From positions 434,001 to 498,000 of the forward strand of contig NZ_CP095045.1 of assembly GCF_022919155.1 (NCBI RefSeq): a DNA stretch of 64,000 nucleotides, read 5' to 3'. Origin of the DNA: Leucobacter allii (GTDB taxonomy: Bacteria; Actinomycetota; Actinomycetes; Actinomycetales; Microbacteriaceae). Positions 1 through 8,652 of the stretch are shown here, in pieces. The notes beneath the pieces were generated by a model. It did not search any database, was not told the DNA's origin, and was given only the letters and a program-made list of their open reading frames with translations. Numbering within the stretch: the stretch's first letter is position 1; every line of letters begins with the position of its first letter. The translations under genes and the position numbers were made by a program.

Positions 1-1
1 G

Positions 2-1147
2 ATCCAGGAGCAGGCCGGCCGGCTCGCCACCATCCAGCCCGCGATGGCCAACGACGTGCGCGGCGAGCTCGCCAAGCGCATCGTCGAGCACTCCTTCGAC
101 GGCGCGCGCTCCGTGTTCTTCACGAACGGCGGCGCCGACGCCAACGAGTACGCCGTGCGCATGGCGCGCCACCACACCGGCCGCCAGAAGGTCCTCGCCC
201 GCTACCGCTCCTACCACGGCTCGACGTCGACCGCGATCACGCTGACGGGGGAGCCGCGCCGCTGGGCGAACGGCACGCTCGACTCGGGCATCGTGCACTT
301 CTTCGGCCCTTACCCGTACCGCTCGGCGTTCTACGCTGAGACCCCCGAGCAGGAGACGGAGCGCGCGCTCGCGCACCTCAGGCAGACCATCGAGCTCGAG
401 GGGCCGAGCACCATCGCCGCGATCATCCTCGAGAGCGTCACCGGCACCAACGGCATCCTGATCCCGACTCCCGGCTACCTCGAGGGCGTACGCGCGCTCT
501 GCGACGAGCACGGGATCCTGCTCATCGCCGACGAAGTCATGGCCGGCTTCGGCCGCACGGGCGAGTGGTTCGCGTTCCAGGCCTTCGACGTGCAGCCCGA
601 CCTCGTGACCTTCGCGAAGGGCGTCAACTCGGGCTACGTGCCGCTCGGCGGCGTCGTCATCTCCGAGGCGATCCACGAGACCTTCGCCGACAAGCCGTTC
701 CCCGGCGGGCTCACCTACAGCGGGCACCCGCTGGGCGCCGCGGCCGGCGTCGCGACCTTCGACATCTTCGCCGAGGAGGGCATCCTCGAGCGGGTGAAGG
801 ATCTCGGCGAGCGGGTCGTGGGACCGCGCCTGCGCGAGATGGCCGAGAAGCACCCCTCGGTCGGCGAGGTGCGCGGCACCGGCCTGTTCTGGGCGATCGA
901 GCTCGTGATCGACCGCGAGACGCGCGAGCCGCTCGTGCCGTTCAACGCCGCCGGCGCGGCGGGCGCGCCGTTTGCGAAGGTCGTCGCGGCGTGCAAGGCC
1001 GCGGGCCTCTGGCCGTTCGCCGCGGGCAACCGCCTGCAGGTCGCGCCGCCGCTCATTATCTCCGAGGAGGATTTGCGCGCGGGCCTCGACATCATCGACG
1101 CGGCGCTCGACGTCGCCGATGCGGAGGCCGCCGCGCTGCGCGCGTAG
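2..1147 (+). CDS. Class III pyridoxal-phosphate aminotransferase, 5' end missing
   Basis: The reading frame is open from the left window edge (already coding at base 2), so the true start lies outside. Visible family features are the cofactor-binding stretch FFTNGGADANE, the YRSYHGST segment, the aspartate that holds the pyridine ring in LIADEVMAGFGRTG, and the Schiff-base lysine in TFAKGVNSGYVPLGG. It is clearly related to the complete aminotransferase at 29245-30591 and shares the same motifs in the same order. The family moves an amino group from an omega-amine or beta-amino acid to pyruvate or 2-oxoglutarate; the substrate cannot be read from sequence. The gene ends just before a strong hairpin shared with the convergent gene. 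Confident on family, not on substrate. Confidence 0.9.
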   Translation: MQEQAGRLATIQPAMANDVRGELAKRIVEHSFDGARSVFFTNGGADANEYAVRMARHHTGRQKVLARYRSYHGSTSTAITLTGEPRRWANGTLDSGIVHFFGPYPYRSAFYAETPEQETERALAHLRQTIELEGPSTIAAIILESVTGTNGILIPTPGYLEGVRALCDEHGILLIADEVMAGFGRTGEWFAFQAFDVQPDLVTFAKGVNSGYVPLGGVVISEAIHETFADKPFPGGLTYSGHPLGAAAGVATFDIFAEEGILERVKDLGERVVGPRLREMAEKHPSVGEVRGTGLFWAIELVIDRETREPLVPFNAAGAAGAPFAKVVAACKAAGLWPFAAGNRLQVAPPLIISEEDLRAGLDIIDAALDVADAEAAALRA

Positions 1148-1160
1148 GCGTCTCCGATCA

Positions 1161-1199
1161 GCGGCGCCCGTCGATCCCCAGCGGATCGACGGGCGCCGC
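1161..1199. terminator. Bidirectional hairpin terminator between convergent genes
   Basis: A perfect 17-bp stem (1161-1177 with 1183-1199) closes a 5-nt loop. The right arm includes GGATCGACGGGCGCCG. It begins 13 nt after the aminotransferase stop, and the convergent reductase gene ends 60 nt beyond it. There is no T-tract, as is usual in high-GC actinobacteria. Confidence 0.75.
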
Positions 1200-1258
1200 G
1201 GCGCGTCCGGGGCCGGCGGGATCCCGGCGCCCCCGGCCGCCTGGCCGTGCCCGCGAGC

Positions 1259-1906
1259 CTAGGCCGGGTCCTGCGGCTCCGGCATGACCCCCGTCCCGGG
1301 GGCGCCGGGCAGCGGGGCGTACCGCAGCTGCACCGCCCCCGCGTCGCCGCTCCTCGGGGGCTCGATGAGGCGGAGGTTCGTGGGCGCCGCTCCCGCGGGG
1401 AAGACGGTGCGCCCCTCGCCGAGCACGATCGGGTACACCCAGAGGCAGAGTTCGTCGAACAGTCGCTCGGCGACCAGGGTCTGCACCAGGTCGATGCTCC
1501 CGACCACGTGGATCTCGCGGTGGCGCTCCCGCAGCGCGTCGAGCTCGGCGGCCAGGTCGTCGCCGACCCGCGTGGTGCCGGCCCAGGGCGCGGGCACCGC
1601 GGGATCGCGGGACGCGAGGTACTTGGGCACGGCGTTGAAGGTGCGCCCGACCGGGTTGTCCGCGTGCAGGGGCCAGTAGCCGGCGAAGATCTCGTAGGTG
1701 CGCCGGCCGAGCAGCAGCGCGTCCATCCGCCCGACGTAGTCGAGCACCGCGCCTCCGACCATGTCGTCGTCGATCGGGGCCTGCCAGCCGCCGAAGCGGA
1801 ACCCGCCGCGCGGATCCTCCTCGGGACCGCCCGGGGCCTGAGCGACGCCGTCGAGCGTGGTGAACAGATCGATGACGATGCGCCCGGTGCGCGCCGATGC
1901 TCCCAT
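1259..1906 (-). CDS. Dihydrofolate reductase family protein (RibD C-terminal-like)
   Basis: A 215-residue protein of the stand-alone RibD_C/DHFR-like fold, often annotated as a YyaP/YwjB-type reductase. The N-terminal strand RIVIDLFTTLDGVAQ, the DALLLGRRTYEIFAGYW segment and the later HVVGSIDLVQTLVAERLFDEL segment follow the order of the NADPH-binding reductase fold. The start at 1906 has an excellent Shine-Dalgarno sequence (GGAGGAG, 7 nt upstream). These proteins are presumed NAD(P)H-dependent reductases, but substrates are mostly unknown. It is divergent from the MarR gene, with 179 bp between the starts, so MarR may control both. Confidence 0.85.
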   Translation of the reverse strand: MGASARTGRIVIDLFTTLDGVAQAPGGPEEDPRGGFRFGGWQAPIDDDMVGGAVLDYVGRMDALLLGRRTYEIFAGYWPLHADNPVGRTFNAVPKYLASRDPAVPAPWAGTTRVGDDLAAELDALRERHREIHVVGSIDLVQTLVAERLFDELCLWVYPIVLGEGRTVFPAGAAPTNLRLIEPPRSGDAGAVQLRYAPLPGAPGTGVMPEPQDPA

Positions 1907-2071
1907 GGTCGTCTCCTCCGGCGGACGCGGCGCATGCGGCGCCGCGCGGTCTCACACGAGCGGTCGCCCGCTGTCTCGCATGATCCTCGTCACCTCGCGC
2001 CGTGTCAAGGCTCGGATCGCGGCGGCGAATCGATTTCGGTGATAAACATAGCTATACAATGTAAAAAGTGC

Positions 2072-2077
2072 TACGAT
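2072..2077 (+). promoter_or_regulatory. -10 box TACGAT of a leaderless MarR gene
   Basis: TACGAT lies 8 nt before ATG 2086, the spacing of leaderless actinobacterial promoters, and there is no Shine-Dalgarno sequence before that ATG. Further upstream at 2055-2060 is TACAAT, which would place transcription near a GTG at 2068 in the same frame and is the competing interpretation. The region 2041-2085 is markedly AT-rich compared with its surroundings. Confidence 0.45.
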
Positions 2078-2085
2078 CTTCGATT

Positions 2086-2547
2086 ATGAGAGACACGAGT
2101 GCAGAGAGTGATTCGGGTGCCGATGCGCTCGCGCTCGACCTCACACGCGTCACCGGACGCTTCTCGCGCATCGCCGGCCGGGTCGCCGGCGGGGGATACT
2201 CGCTGATCGCCTGGCGCGTGCTCGCCGAGCTCGAGCATGCGGGGGCCGCGCGCATCAGCACGCTCGCGCATCAGCAGCGGGTCGCCCAGCCCTCCATGAC
2301 GGGGCTCGTGCAGCGGCTCGAGGGGGAAGGGTGGGCGAGCCGTGCTCCGGACCCGGAGGACGGCCGGGCCACCCTCGTCTCGGTGACCGCCGAAGGGCGG
2401 GCCGCCCTCGACGCGTACCGCGCCGACGCGGCCGACCGTGTGCGCCCCCATCTCGAAGCGCTCTCCGCGTTCGACCGTGCCACGCTCGCCCGCGCGGCCG
2501 AGCTCATGGACGAGCTCGGCGACCGCATCGACGACCCCTCCGGGTAG
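2086..2547 (+). CDS. MarR-family transcriptional regulator
   Basis: A 153-residue winged-helix regulator. The region SLIAWRVLAELEHAGAARISTLAHQQRVAQPSMTGLVQRLE is the helix-turn-helix, and the following segment with D-P-E-D-G-R and TAEGRAALD is the wing, both typical of MarR. The start at ATG 2086 was chosen because a -10-like box lies 8 nt upstream; GTG 2068 would add six residues. It is followed by a major facilitator exporter on the same strand, a common pairing in which the MarR protein represses the exporter until a toxic ligand binds. The ligand is unknown. Confidence 0.88.
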   Translation: MRDTSAESDSGADALALDLTRVTGRFSRIAGRVAGGGYSLIAWRVLAELEHAGAARISTLAHQQRVAQPSMTGLVQRLEGEGWASRAPDPEDGRATLVSVTAEGRAALDAYRADAADRVRPHLEALSAFDRATLARAAELMDELGDRIDDPSG

Positions 2548-2597
2548 CGCGGCGGGGCACCGCGCGGGCCGCGCCGCGTCCTGCGCGGGGTGCCGGG

Positions 2598-2656
2598 CAC
2601 GGCCGATCCGAACGCCTCGTCACGGCCGATCCGAACGCCTCGTCACGGCCGATCCG
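2598..2656. repeat. 23-bp direct repeat, 2.6 copies
   Basis: Two perfect 23-bp units (2598-2620 and 2621-2643) and a 13-bp partial third unit (2644-2656) lie between the MarR gene and the exporter. Because 23 is not a multiple of three, the repeat does not look like coding sequence, which argues against the upstream GTG 2590 as the start of the exporter. Confidence 0.85.
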
Positions 2657-2748
2657 CTCAGGCCGTACCGCTCAGCCCGATCCGGCCGGCCCCATCCGAT
2701 TCCCGACGACCGCGCGACCCGTTCGCGCCCGACCCCCAGGAGCCTCCC

Positions 2749-4032
2749 ACGTCCACCACCGCTCGCCCCCGCACCGGCGCCCCCGCGCCGAAGCCGTCCA
2801 TCCTGCGCCAGCCCGTCACCGTCTGGGCCATCGCCTTCGCCTGCGCCGTGTCCTTCATGGGCATCGGACTCGTCGACCCGATCCTGCCCGCCATCAGCGC
2901 CGAACTCGACGCCTCGCCGAGCCAGACGATGCTGCTCTTCACGAGCTATCTCTTCGTCACGGGCGCCGCCATGTTCTTCACGAGCTGGGTATCGAGCCGC
3001 ATCGGCGTGAAGCGGACCCTCATCGCGGGCCTGGTGCTCGTGGTCGTCTTCGCCGCGCTCGCCGGGGCCTCGGGCTCCGTCGATGCGATCATCGGGTTCC
3101 GGGCGGGCTGGGGCCTCGGCAACGCCCTCTTCATCTCGACCGCGCTCGCCGCCATCGTCGGCGCGGCGTCCGGCGGCTCCCGGCAGGCGATCGTGCTCTA
3201 CGAGGCGGCGCTCGGGGTGGGGCTCGCCGCCGGCCCGCTCGTCGGCGGCGCGCTCGGCAGCATCTCCTGGCGCGGGCCGTTCTTCGGCACCGCCGCGCTC
3301 ATGGGCATCGCGCTCATCGCGATCCTGGCCCTGCTGCGGCAGCCCCGGAACGCGCCGGCGCCCGCGAAGGTGTCGATCCTCGCCGGATTCCGGGCGCTGC
3401 GCACCCCCGCCCTGCTCGCGCTCGCGCTCGTCGCGCTCTTCTACAACTTCGGATTCTTCGTGCTGCTCGCCTACAGCCCGTACCCGATGGAGGCGGCGGC
3501 CGCGCGTCACGGCCTCGAATTCGGGGCGCACGAGCTCGGCCTCGTCTTCTTCGGCTGGGGACTCGCCCTCGCGATCACCTCGGTGCTCGTCGCGCCGGTG
3601 CTCACCCGTCGCCTCGGCCTGCGCCCCGTGCTCTTCTCGATGCTCGGCGGGCTCACCGTCTGCCTCGTCCTCCTCGGCGTCTTCGTCGAGAACCTCACCG
3701 GACTCGTCGTGGTCGTCATCGTGAGCGGCCTGCTGCTCGGCGTGATGAACACCGCGCTCACTGAGGCCGTCATGGAGGCCACGGACCTTCCGCGCAACGT
3801 CGCCTCGTCGACGTACTCGGGCGTGCGCTTCATGGGCGGGGCCGTCGCCCCGGCCGTCGCCGGACCCATCGCCGAGGCGCTCGGAGCGGGCGCGCCCTAC
3901 TGGGTCGGCGCCGTCTCCGTGCTGGTGTCGATGCTCGTGCTCGGCGTCGCCGGGCGGACGCTCGCGCATATCGGGCGCTCGCACGAGAGCGCCGCGGGGG
4001 AGGCGGAGGCGATCGCCGCGGGAGACGCCTGA
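2749..4032 (+). CDS. Major facilitator superfamily exporter, apparent ACG start
   Basis: About 427 residues with roughly twelve hydrophobic segments beginning at QPVTVWAIAFACAVSFMGIG. The LDASPSQTMLLFTSYLFVTGAAMFF stretch and a GxxxG-rich second half resemble drug:proton antiporters of the Bcr/AraJ type. No ATG, GTG or TTG lies near the membrane domain. The best start is ACG at 2749, six nt after AGGAG at 2738-2742, giving M-S-T-T-A-R-P as a typical N-terminus. The alternative GTG 2590 would add a low-complexity leader that runs through an untranslatable-looking repeat. Role inferred from family and from the MarR neighbour: efflux of an unidentified small molecule across the membrane. Confidence 0.82.
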   Translation, partial: TSTTARPRTGAPAPKPSILRQPVTVWAIAFACAVSFMGIGLVDPILPAISAELDASPSQTMLLFTSYLFVTGAAMFFTSWVSSRIGVKRTLIAGLVLVVVFAALAGASGSVDAIIGFRAGWGLGNALFISTALAAIVGAASGGSRQAIVLYEAALGVGLAAGPLVGGALGSISWRGPFFGTAALMGIALIAILALLRQPRNAPAPAKVSILAGFRALRTPALLALALVALFYNFGFFVLLAYSPYPMEAAAARHGLEFGAHELGLVFFGWGLALAITSVLVAPVLTRRLGLRPVLFSMLGGLTVCLVLLGVFVENLTGLVVVVIVSGLLLGVMNTALTEAVMEATDLPRNVASSTYSGVRFMGGAVAPAVAGPIAEALGAGAPYWVGAVSVLVSMLVLGVAGRTLAHIGRSHESAAGEAEAIAAGDA

Positions 4033-4152
4033 CCGTCCGGGGGCGGGCGCGGCGTCGATGCGATGACGGGCGTCCGGCGCGGCGCGTGCCGGCGCGGCCC
4101 GTGCCGGTCCGGCTCACGGTCTAGGGTAGGTTCGGGAGAACGGAGGCCGGTC

Positions 4153-5427
4153 ATGACGCTTCAGGATCGCGATGCGCCGGGCGCGGGGCGCGCCGGGCGC
4201 ATCCCGGCGCAGCCGAGAGCCGCCGGACGGCGCCTCGGATCGCACGGCCCGGGCGCGCAGATCCTGGCCAGGCGCATCCGCGGCGGCGTTCCCGGGGAAC
4301 TGTCGGTGGTGCCGGATTTCGCCGCGGCGTTCGCGGTCGCCGGCGGCGGCCCGGCTGCGGGTGCGCCGGCAGCGGGTGTGCCGGCCGCCGGATCGCCGGC
4401 GGCGGGGTCAGCGGTGTCGGGATCCGCGGTGGCCGACGTTCCGGCTGCGGGGATCCGCACGGGGTCGGCGCACCCTGCTGCCGGACCCCGGACGGCCCCT
4501 GTCGACATGGCGTGGCTGGCGCTCGTGCATCCCGATCCCGAGACGATCGCGGAGCTCGCGTCCGCCTGGGAGCTGCATCCGCTGCTCGTCGAGGACCTGC
4601 TGCACGCCGGGCAGCGCCCGAAGGTCGAGCGCTACGGCGACGTCCTCTTCCTCGTGCTGAAGTCGGCGCACTACGACGATGCGCGCGAGGACGTCGAGTT
4701 CAGCGAGTTCCACGTGCTCGTCCGTCCGGACGCGATCGCGATCGTCTGCCAGGACGGGCGGTTCATCGACGGCACCCCGATCCCGGACCGGATCGACGGC
4801 TCCGCCGAGCGCGCCATCACCGGGCGCGCCCCGCAGCTCACCGATCGTGCACTGCTGGAGCTCGGCCCGGAGGCGGCCGCCTACCGTCTGCTCGACGCCG
4901 TCGTGGACCGCTGCTTCCCCGCCCTCGACGGGCTGCAGATCGACCGCGAGCAGATCGAGCGCCAGGTGTTCAGCGGGGACGCTGCGGCGGCGGCGCGCAT
5001 CTACCACCTCAGCCAGGAGGTGATCGACATGCTGCACACGAGCGCCGCGCTCACGCGCGTGGCGAACCGCCTGGGACGCGGGGCGGACAAGTACGCGATC
5101 CCCGAGGAGCTGCAGACCTATCTGCAGGACGTCGCGGACCACCTCGCGCGCGTGAGCTCGGAGACCGTCGAGCTGCGCGACGCGCTGTCGCAGATCCTCA
5201 CCGTGAACGCGACGCTCGTCGCGCAGCGGCAGAACGAGGACATGAAGAAGATCTCGGGCTGGGCGGCGATCCTCTTCGCGCCCACGCTCATCGCCGCCGT
5301 CTACGGCATGAACTTCGACATCATGCCCGAGCTGCACTGGGCCGCGGGCTACCCGATCGCCGTCGGGGCGATGATCGGCTTCGCCGGCCTGCTGTACGGG
5401 CTCTTCCGCTGGAAGAAGTGGATGTAG
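4153..5427 (+). CDS. CorA-family divalent metal ion transporter
   Basis: A 424-residue protein with the CorA layout: a large cytoplasmic alpha/beta domain, a long helix, and two C-terminal membrane helices. The signature Y-G-M-N is at residues 384-387 at the end of the first membrane helix, followed by the second helix and a basic tail ending KKWM. CorA proteins form pentameric Mg2+ (or Co2+/Zn2+) channels. The start ATG 4153 has GGAGG at 4142-4146; upstream in-frame codons lack this. An unusual insert of Ala/Gly/Pro repeats (P-A-A-G type, residues about 65-110) sits near the N-terminus and is probably a disordered linker. A TAGGGT box near 4123 may be its promoter. Confidence 0.92.
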   Translation: MTLQDRDAPGAGRAGRIPAQPRAAGRRLGSHGPGAQILARRIRGGVPGELSVVPDFAAAFAVAGGGPAAGAPAAGVPAAGSPAAGSAVSGSAVADVPAAGIRTGSAHPAAGPRTAPVDMAWLALVHPDPETIAELASAWELHPLLVEDLLHAGQRPKVERYGDVLFLVLKSAHYDDAREDVEFSEFHVLVRPDAIAIVCQDGRFIDGTPIPDRIDGSAERAITGRAPQLTDRALLELGPEAAAYRLLDAVVDRCFPALDGLQIDREQIERQVFSGDAAAAARIYHLSQEVIDMLHTSAALTRVANRLGRGADKYAIPEELQTYLQDVADHLARVSSETVELRDALSQILTVNATLVAQRQNEDMKKISGWAAILFAPTLIAAVYGMNFDIMPELHWAAGYPIAVGAMIGFAGLLYGLFRWKKWM

Positions 5428-5436
5428 CCGGGTCGC

Positions 5437-6291
5437 TCAGGCGGTGAGTCGCGGGTCGTAGTGCCGCGGCGCGCGGTCCGCGAAGAGGTGGTTGCGGGTG
5501 CTGATGCTGCGGCGCTCGGCGGGGAGCGGGATCGTCGCGTCGGCGCGGGCCGGGCCGCCGCCGGATCCGGCCTCGGCCGCGATCCAGCCGTCCGTGCCGA
5601 CGATGCACGTGCCCTCGGTCCACGCGATGCCGCGCTCCTCGCCGGCCCGATCGCAGCAGGCGATCGCGACGCCGGAGGCGCGGGCCGCGGCCATGGCCTG
5701 GACGACCTCGGGCGCGTGCTCGCCCGCGGGGTGGGCGAGGAGCGGCCAGTTGGTGGGGACGGCGATGACGTCGGCGCCGCGGAGCGCGAGGGAGCGCGGC
5801 ATCTCGGGGAACTCGAGGTCGTAGCAGATGCAGACGCCGAGGCCGCCGAAGGGCGTCTCGACGACCGGGGCGGGGGCGCTGCCCGGGGTGAAGACGAGCT
5901 TCTCGGTGTCCCACAGGTGCAGCTTGCGGTACGCGACGGGGGCGGTGCCCGGGGTGAGGATCAGGGCGCTGTTGTAGACCGTCGCGACCTCCTCGCCCGG
6001 CTCCTCGCCGGCCTCGCAGAATCCGAGGACCACCGTGAGGCGCTCGCCGAGCATGCCGGCCCAGCGCGAGAACATCGCGTCGTCCGGTCGCCGAGCGGCG
6101 GCCCGCGCCTCCTCGGTGCTGAGCGCGTAGCCGCTCGTCGCGAGCTCGGGGAGCACGAGCAGCTCGACGCCCTCGGCGACGGCGCGGGCGATCTCCCGCT
6201 CGATGCGCTCCGCGTTGCCCGCGAGGTCGCCGATCACGGGCGCCAGCTGCGCGCAGCGCATCCGTACTGAGCTCTCGTCGCCGCCGGTCAT
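5437..6291 (-). CDS. Carbon-nitrogen hydrolase (nitrilase superfamily)
   Basis: A 284-residue amidase of the nitrilase fold. The Glu-Lys-Cys triad is visible: Glu49 in LVLPELATSGY, Lys123 in YRKLHLWDTEK, and Cys156 in CICYDLEFPE. Members hydrolyse amides or N-carbamoyl amino acids in the cytoplasm. It is closely similar to the enzyme at 41606-42466, which has the same catalytic residue numbers and the same YRK-HLW-TE segment, so both may act on related ureido or amide compounds. It lies 69 bp downstream of the HisD-like gene on the same strand, and the two probably form one unit. The start could instead be Met11. Confidence 0.9.
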   Translation of the reverse strand: MTGGDESSVRMRCAQLAPVIGDLAGNAERIEREIARAVAEGVELLVLPELATSGYALSTEEARAAARRPDDAMFSRWAGMLGERLTVVLGFCEAGEEPGEEVATVYNSALILTPGTAPVAYRKLHLWDTEKLVFTPGSAPAPVVETPFGGLGVCICYDLEFPEMPRSLALRGADVIAVPTNWPLLAHPAGEHAPEVVQAMAAARASGVAIACCDRAGEERGIAWTEGTCIVGTDGWIAAEAGSGGGPARADATIPLPAERRSISTRNHLFADRAPRHYDPRLTA

Positions 6292-6360
6292 CCCGTCACC
6301 GTCCTTCTCGTCGTCCTCGGAGCCGCGGGCGGGCCGATCCCGGCGCGCCCGCGGCTCATG

Positions 6361-7674
6361 CTACAGGCGCTCGCGGCGCAGGCGGGCCGTGGCCGCGTGG
6401 GCCGCCATCGCCTCCGAGTTCGAGATCGTCTCGACGGCCGGGGCGAGCAGCGGGGTCGCCTCGCGCGCGATGCGCTGGTAGGTGAGGGGCTTCAGGAAGC
6501 GGGAGACCGAGAGGCCGGCCGAGTGCTTCGCGCCGCCCGCCGTCGGCAGCACGTGGTTCGTGCCCGCCATGCCCTTGTCGGAGTAGGCGACGGTGCTCCA
6601 CGGGCCGAGGAAGATCGAGCCGTAGTTGCGGAGGCGGTCGTGGAAGTAGTCGTCGTCCGCGGTGAGCACCTCGAGGTGCTCGGGGGCGAGATCGTCCATG
6701 AGGGCGATGGCCGTGTCGGCGTCCTCGGCGATCGTGATCGACCCGTAGTCGCGCCACGCGGGGCCGGCGATCTCGGCGGTCGAGAGGTCGGCGAGCTGCC
6801 GCTCGACCTCCTCGGCGACGGCGGCGCCGAGCTCTGCCGAGGTGGTCACGAGGGCGGCGGGGGAGTTCGGGCCGTGCTCGGCCTGGCCGAGCAGATCGGC
6901 CGCGACGAGCACCGGATCGGCGGTGCCGTCGGCGAGCACCGCGACCTCGGAGGGGCCGGCGAGGAGGTCGATGGCGACGGTGCCGAAGAGCTGGCGCTTC
7001 GCCTCGGCGACGAAGGCGTTGCCCGCGCCGACGATCATGTCGACGGGCAGCTCGTCGAGCAGGCCGTAGGCCATCGCCGCGAGCGCCTGCACGCCGCCGA
7101 GCACGTAGATGCGGTCGGCGCCGGAGAGGTGCGCGGCGTAGACGACGGCGTCGTTGGCGCCGCCGCTCGGCTGCGGCGGCGTGCACGCGACGACCGTCGG
7201 CACGCCCGCGGCCTTCGCGACGCCTACGGTCATGAACGCGCTCGCGGTGAGGGGGAAGCGCCCGGCGGGGAGATAGGCGCCGACGCGGGATACCGGGACG
7301 TAGCGCACGCCCGTGCGGAGGCCGGGGGCGAGCTCGACCTCGAAATCGCCGAGGTGCGCCCGCTGCTCCCGAGCGAAGGCCTGCGTGCGCTCGGAGCCGA
7401 GCTCGATGGCCTCGCGCAGCGCGGGGTCCAGTCGGTCGCCGCTCGTGCGGATGGTCTCCGCGGTGAGCTCGAAGCCGCCGCCCTCCCAGCGATCGAGCTC
7501 CCGAGCGTACCGGGCGACCGCGTCGAGGCCGTTCCGCTGGATGTCGAGCAGGATCTCGGAGACGCGCGACACCACGGCGGGATCGCGCTGCGCCGCGGGG
7601 GCGTCGACGCCCGGGGTCTTGAGACGGGTGAAACGGCCCGAGAGGGACGCGAGGACTTCAGGTGAGGAGAGCAT
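6361..7674 (-). CDS. Histidinol dehydrogenase family protein
   Basis: A 437-residue protein with all the main HisD landmarks: VGAGNAFVAEAKRQLFG, DLLAGPSEVAVLADGTADP, QAEHGPNSPAALVTTS (zinc ligands Gln and His), the catalytic Glu-His pair in LAPEHLEVL, and TNHVLPTAGGAKHSAGLS. Such enzymes oxidise an alcohol to an acid in two NAD-dependent steps. No other histidine gene is nearby. Its setting beside an amidohydrolase, a LysR regulator and nucleobase transport suggests a catabolic HisD paralogue acting on another amino alcohol or diol. A TAGCAT box (7686-7681) lies 6 nt before the start and there is no Shine-Dalgarno sequence, so translation is probably leaderless. Confidence 0.88.
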   Translation of the reverse strand: MLSSPEVLASLSGRFTRLKTPGVDAPAAQRDPAVVSRVSEILLDIQRNGLDAVARYARELDRWEGGGFELTAETIRTSGDRLDPALREAIELGSERTQAFAREQRAHLGDFEVELAPGLRTGVRYVPVSRVGAYLPAGRFPLTASAFMTVGVAKAAGVPTVVACTPPQPSGGANDAVVYAAHLSGADRIYVLGGVQALAAMAYGLLDELPVDMIVGAGNAFVAEAKRQLFGTVAIDLLAGPSEVAVLADGTADPVLVAADLLGQAEHGPNSPAALVTTSAELGAAVAEEVERQLADLSTAEIAGPAWRDYGSITIAEDADTAIALMDDLAPEHLEVLTADDDYFHDRLRNYGSIFLGPWSTVAYSDKGMAGTNHVLPTAGGAKHSAGLSVSRFLKPLTYQRIAREATPLLAPAVETISNSEAMAAHAATARLRRERL

Positions 7675-7746
7675 GCTGCGATGCTACGGAGCCGGGAAAC
7701 CATCGCACAAGAGGATGATCATCTATGCTTCGTATAGTCTTGAACG
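7675..7746. promoter_or_regulatory. Divergent promoter region with palindromes (hisD-like / lysR)
   Basis: The 72-bp gap holds a perfect 10-bp palindrome GATGATCATC (7714-7723) and next to it the dyad CTAT-N7-ATAG (7723-7737), which resembles a T-N11-A LysR box. On the right, TATAGT (7733-7738) stands 8 nt before the LysR ATG; on the left, TAGCAT stands 6 nt before the HisD-like ATG. Both genes thus look leaderless. A LysR protein bound at the dyad would overlap its own -10 box, the usual arrangement for autorepression with divergent activation. Confidence 0.55.
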
Positions 7747-8652
7747 ATGACACTGACGCAACTGCGCGCCTTCCTCGTCTCGGCGATGAGCGGATCCTTC
7801 ACGGCGGCCGCCGAGGAGCTGGGGACGACCCAGCCGACCGTCTCCGAGCTCGTGCGCAAGCTCGAGGTCGAGACCGGGCTCGCCCTCTTCGTCCGCGGCG
7901 GCCGTCGCCTGAAGCTCACCCCCGCGGGCGAGGAGCTCCTCCCGTGGGCGCAGCGCACGGTCGACGCCGCCGACGGCGGCACCTCGGCCCTGCAGGCGCT
8001 GCGCGGGATCACCGGCGGCACGGTCTCGATCGGCGTGCTCCGCAACGCCGCGTACTACTTCCTCCCCGAGCTCATCGACCGCTTCCGCCGGGAGCACCCC
8101 GGCGTGCGGCTGCGGGCGGTCGGGCAGAACTCGGCCGAGGTCGCGGCGGGCGTCCGCTCCGGCGATCTCGAGGCGGGCCTCGTCGTGCTCCCGATCGACG
8201 ACGAGGGGCTCGAGGTGTCGCCGCTCATGCGCGACGAGGTGCTCTGGGTGGGGCGGGCCGAGGCCGCGCGCGGGCGCCCGATGACGATCGAGGAGGTCGC
8301 CGCGACGGAGATGATCGTCTACGACGCGCACTACGGCTGGACCGACCCGACGCGCCGCCAGCTCGCCGAGCGCGCGCAGCGGGCCGGCGTGCGGCTCGAA
8401 CCCGTGATCGAGGTCGAGGCCGTCGGGCCGGCGCTCGAGCTCGTCCGGCGCGGCGCCGGGGAGACCCTGGTCTCGAGCGCCGTGGCGGCGAGCCCGACCT
8501 TCCCTGAGGGGCTGGGCACCGTCCCGTTCGATCCGCCCCTCTTCGACACGATCGCGGTGATCTCGCGCGCCGGATCCACGCTCGCGCCGGCGACCGCCGA
8601 GCTCATCCGAGTGGCCGCGGAGATGGTGCGGCGACTCGGGGGCGAGCTCTGA
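7747..8652 (+). CDS. LysR-family transcriptional regulator
   Basis: 301 residues: an N-terminal winged helix-turn-helix (MTLTQLRAFLVSAMSGSFTAAAEELGTTQPTVSELVRKLE) followed by a periplasmic-binding-protein-like effector domain beginning near GGTVSIGVLRNAAYYFLPELI. It is divergent from the HisD-like/nitrilase unit and upstream of a nucleobase permease, so it probably controls one or both in response to a small catabolite. The effector is unknown. The start follows a -10-like TATAGT by 8 nt. Confidence 0.92.
   Translation: MTLTQLRAFLVSAMSGSFTAAAEELGTTQPTVSELVRKLEVETGLALFVRGGRRLKLTPAGEELLPWAQRTVDAADGGTSALQALRGITGGTVSIGVLRNAAYYFLPELIDRFRREHPGVRLRAVGQNSAEVAAGVRSGDLEAGLVVLPIDDEGLEVSPLMRDEVLWVGRAEAARGRPMTIEEVAATEMIVYDAHYGWTDPTRRQLAERAQRAGVRLEPVIEVEAVGPALELVRRGAGETLVSSAVAASPTFPEGLGTVPFDPPLFDTIAVISRAGSTLAPATAELIRVAAEMVRRLGGEL

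Noticed and set aside
2590..2748. GTG 2590 as start of the MFS exporter
   Set aside because: No good ribosome site, and the extra residues would be coded by a 23-bp repeat that is read in shifting frames. ACG 2749 with AGGAG fits better.
6361..7674. Histidine biosynthesis hisD
   Set aside because: All dehydrogenase motifs are present, but no other his gene is near and the neighbours are amidase, LysR and nucleobase transport, so the biosynthetic symbol was withheld.
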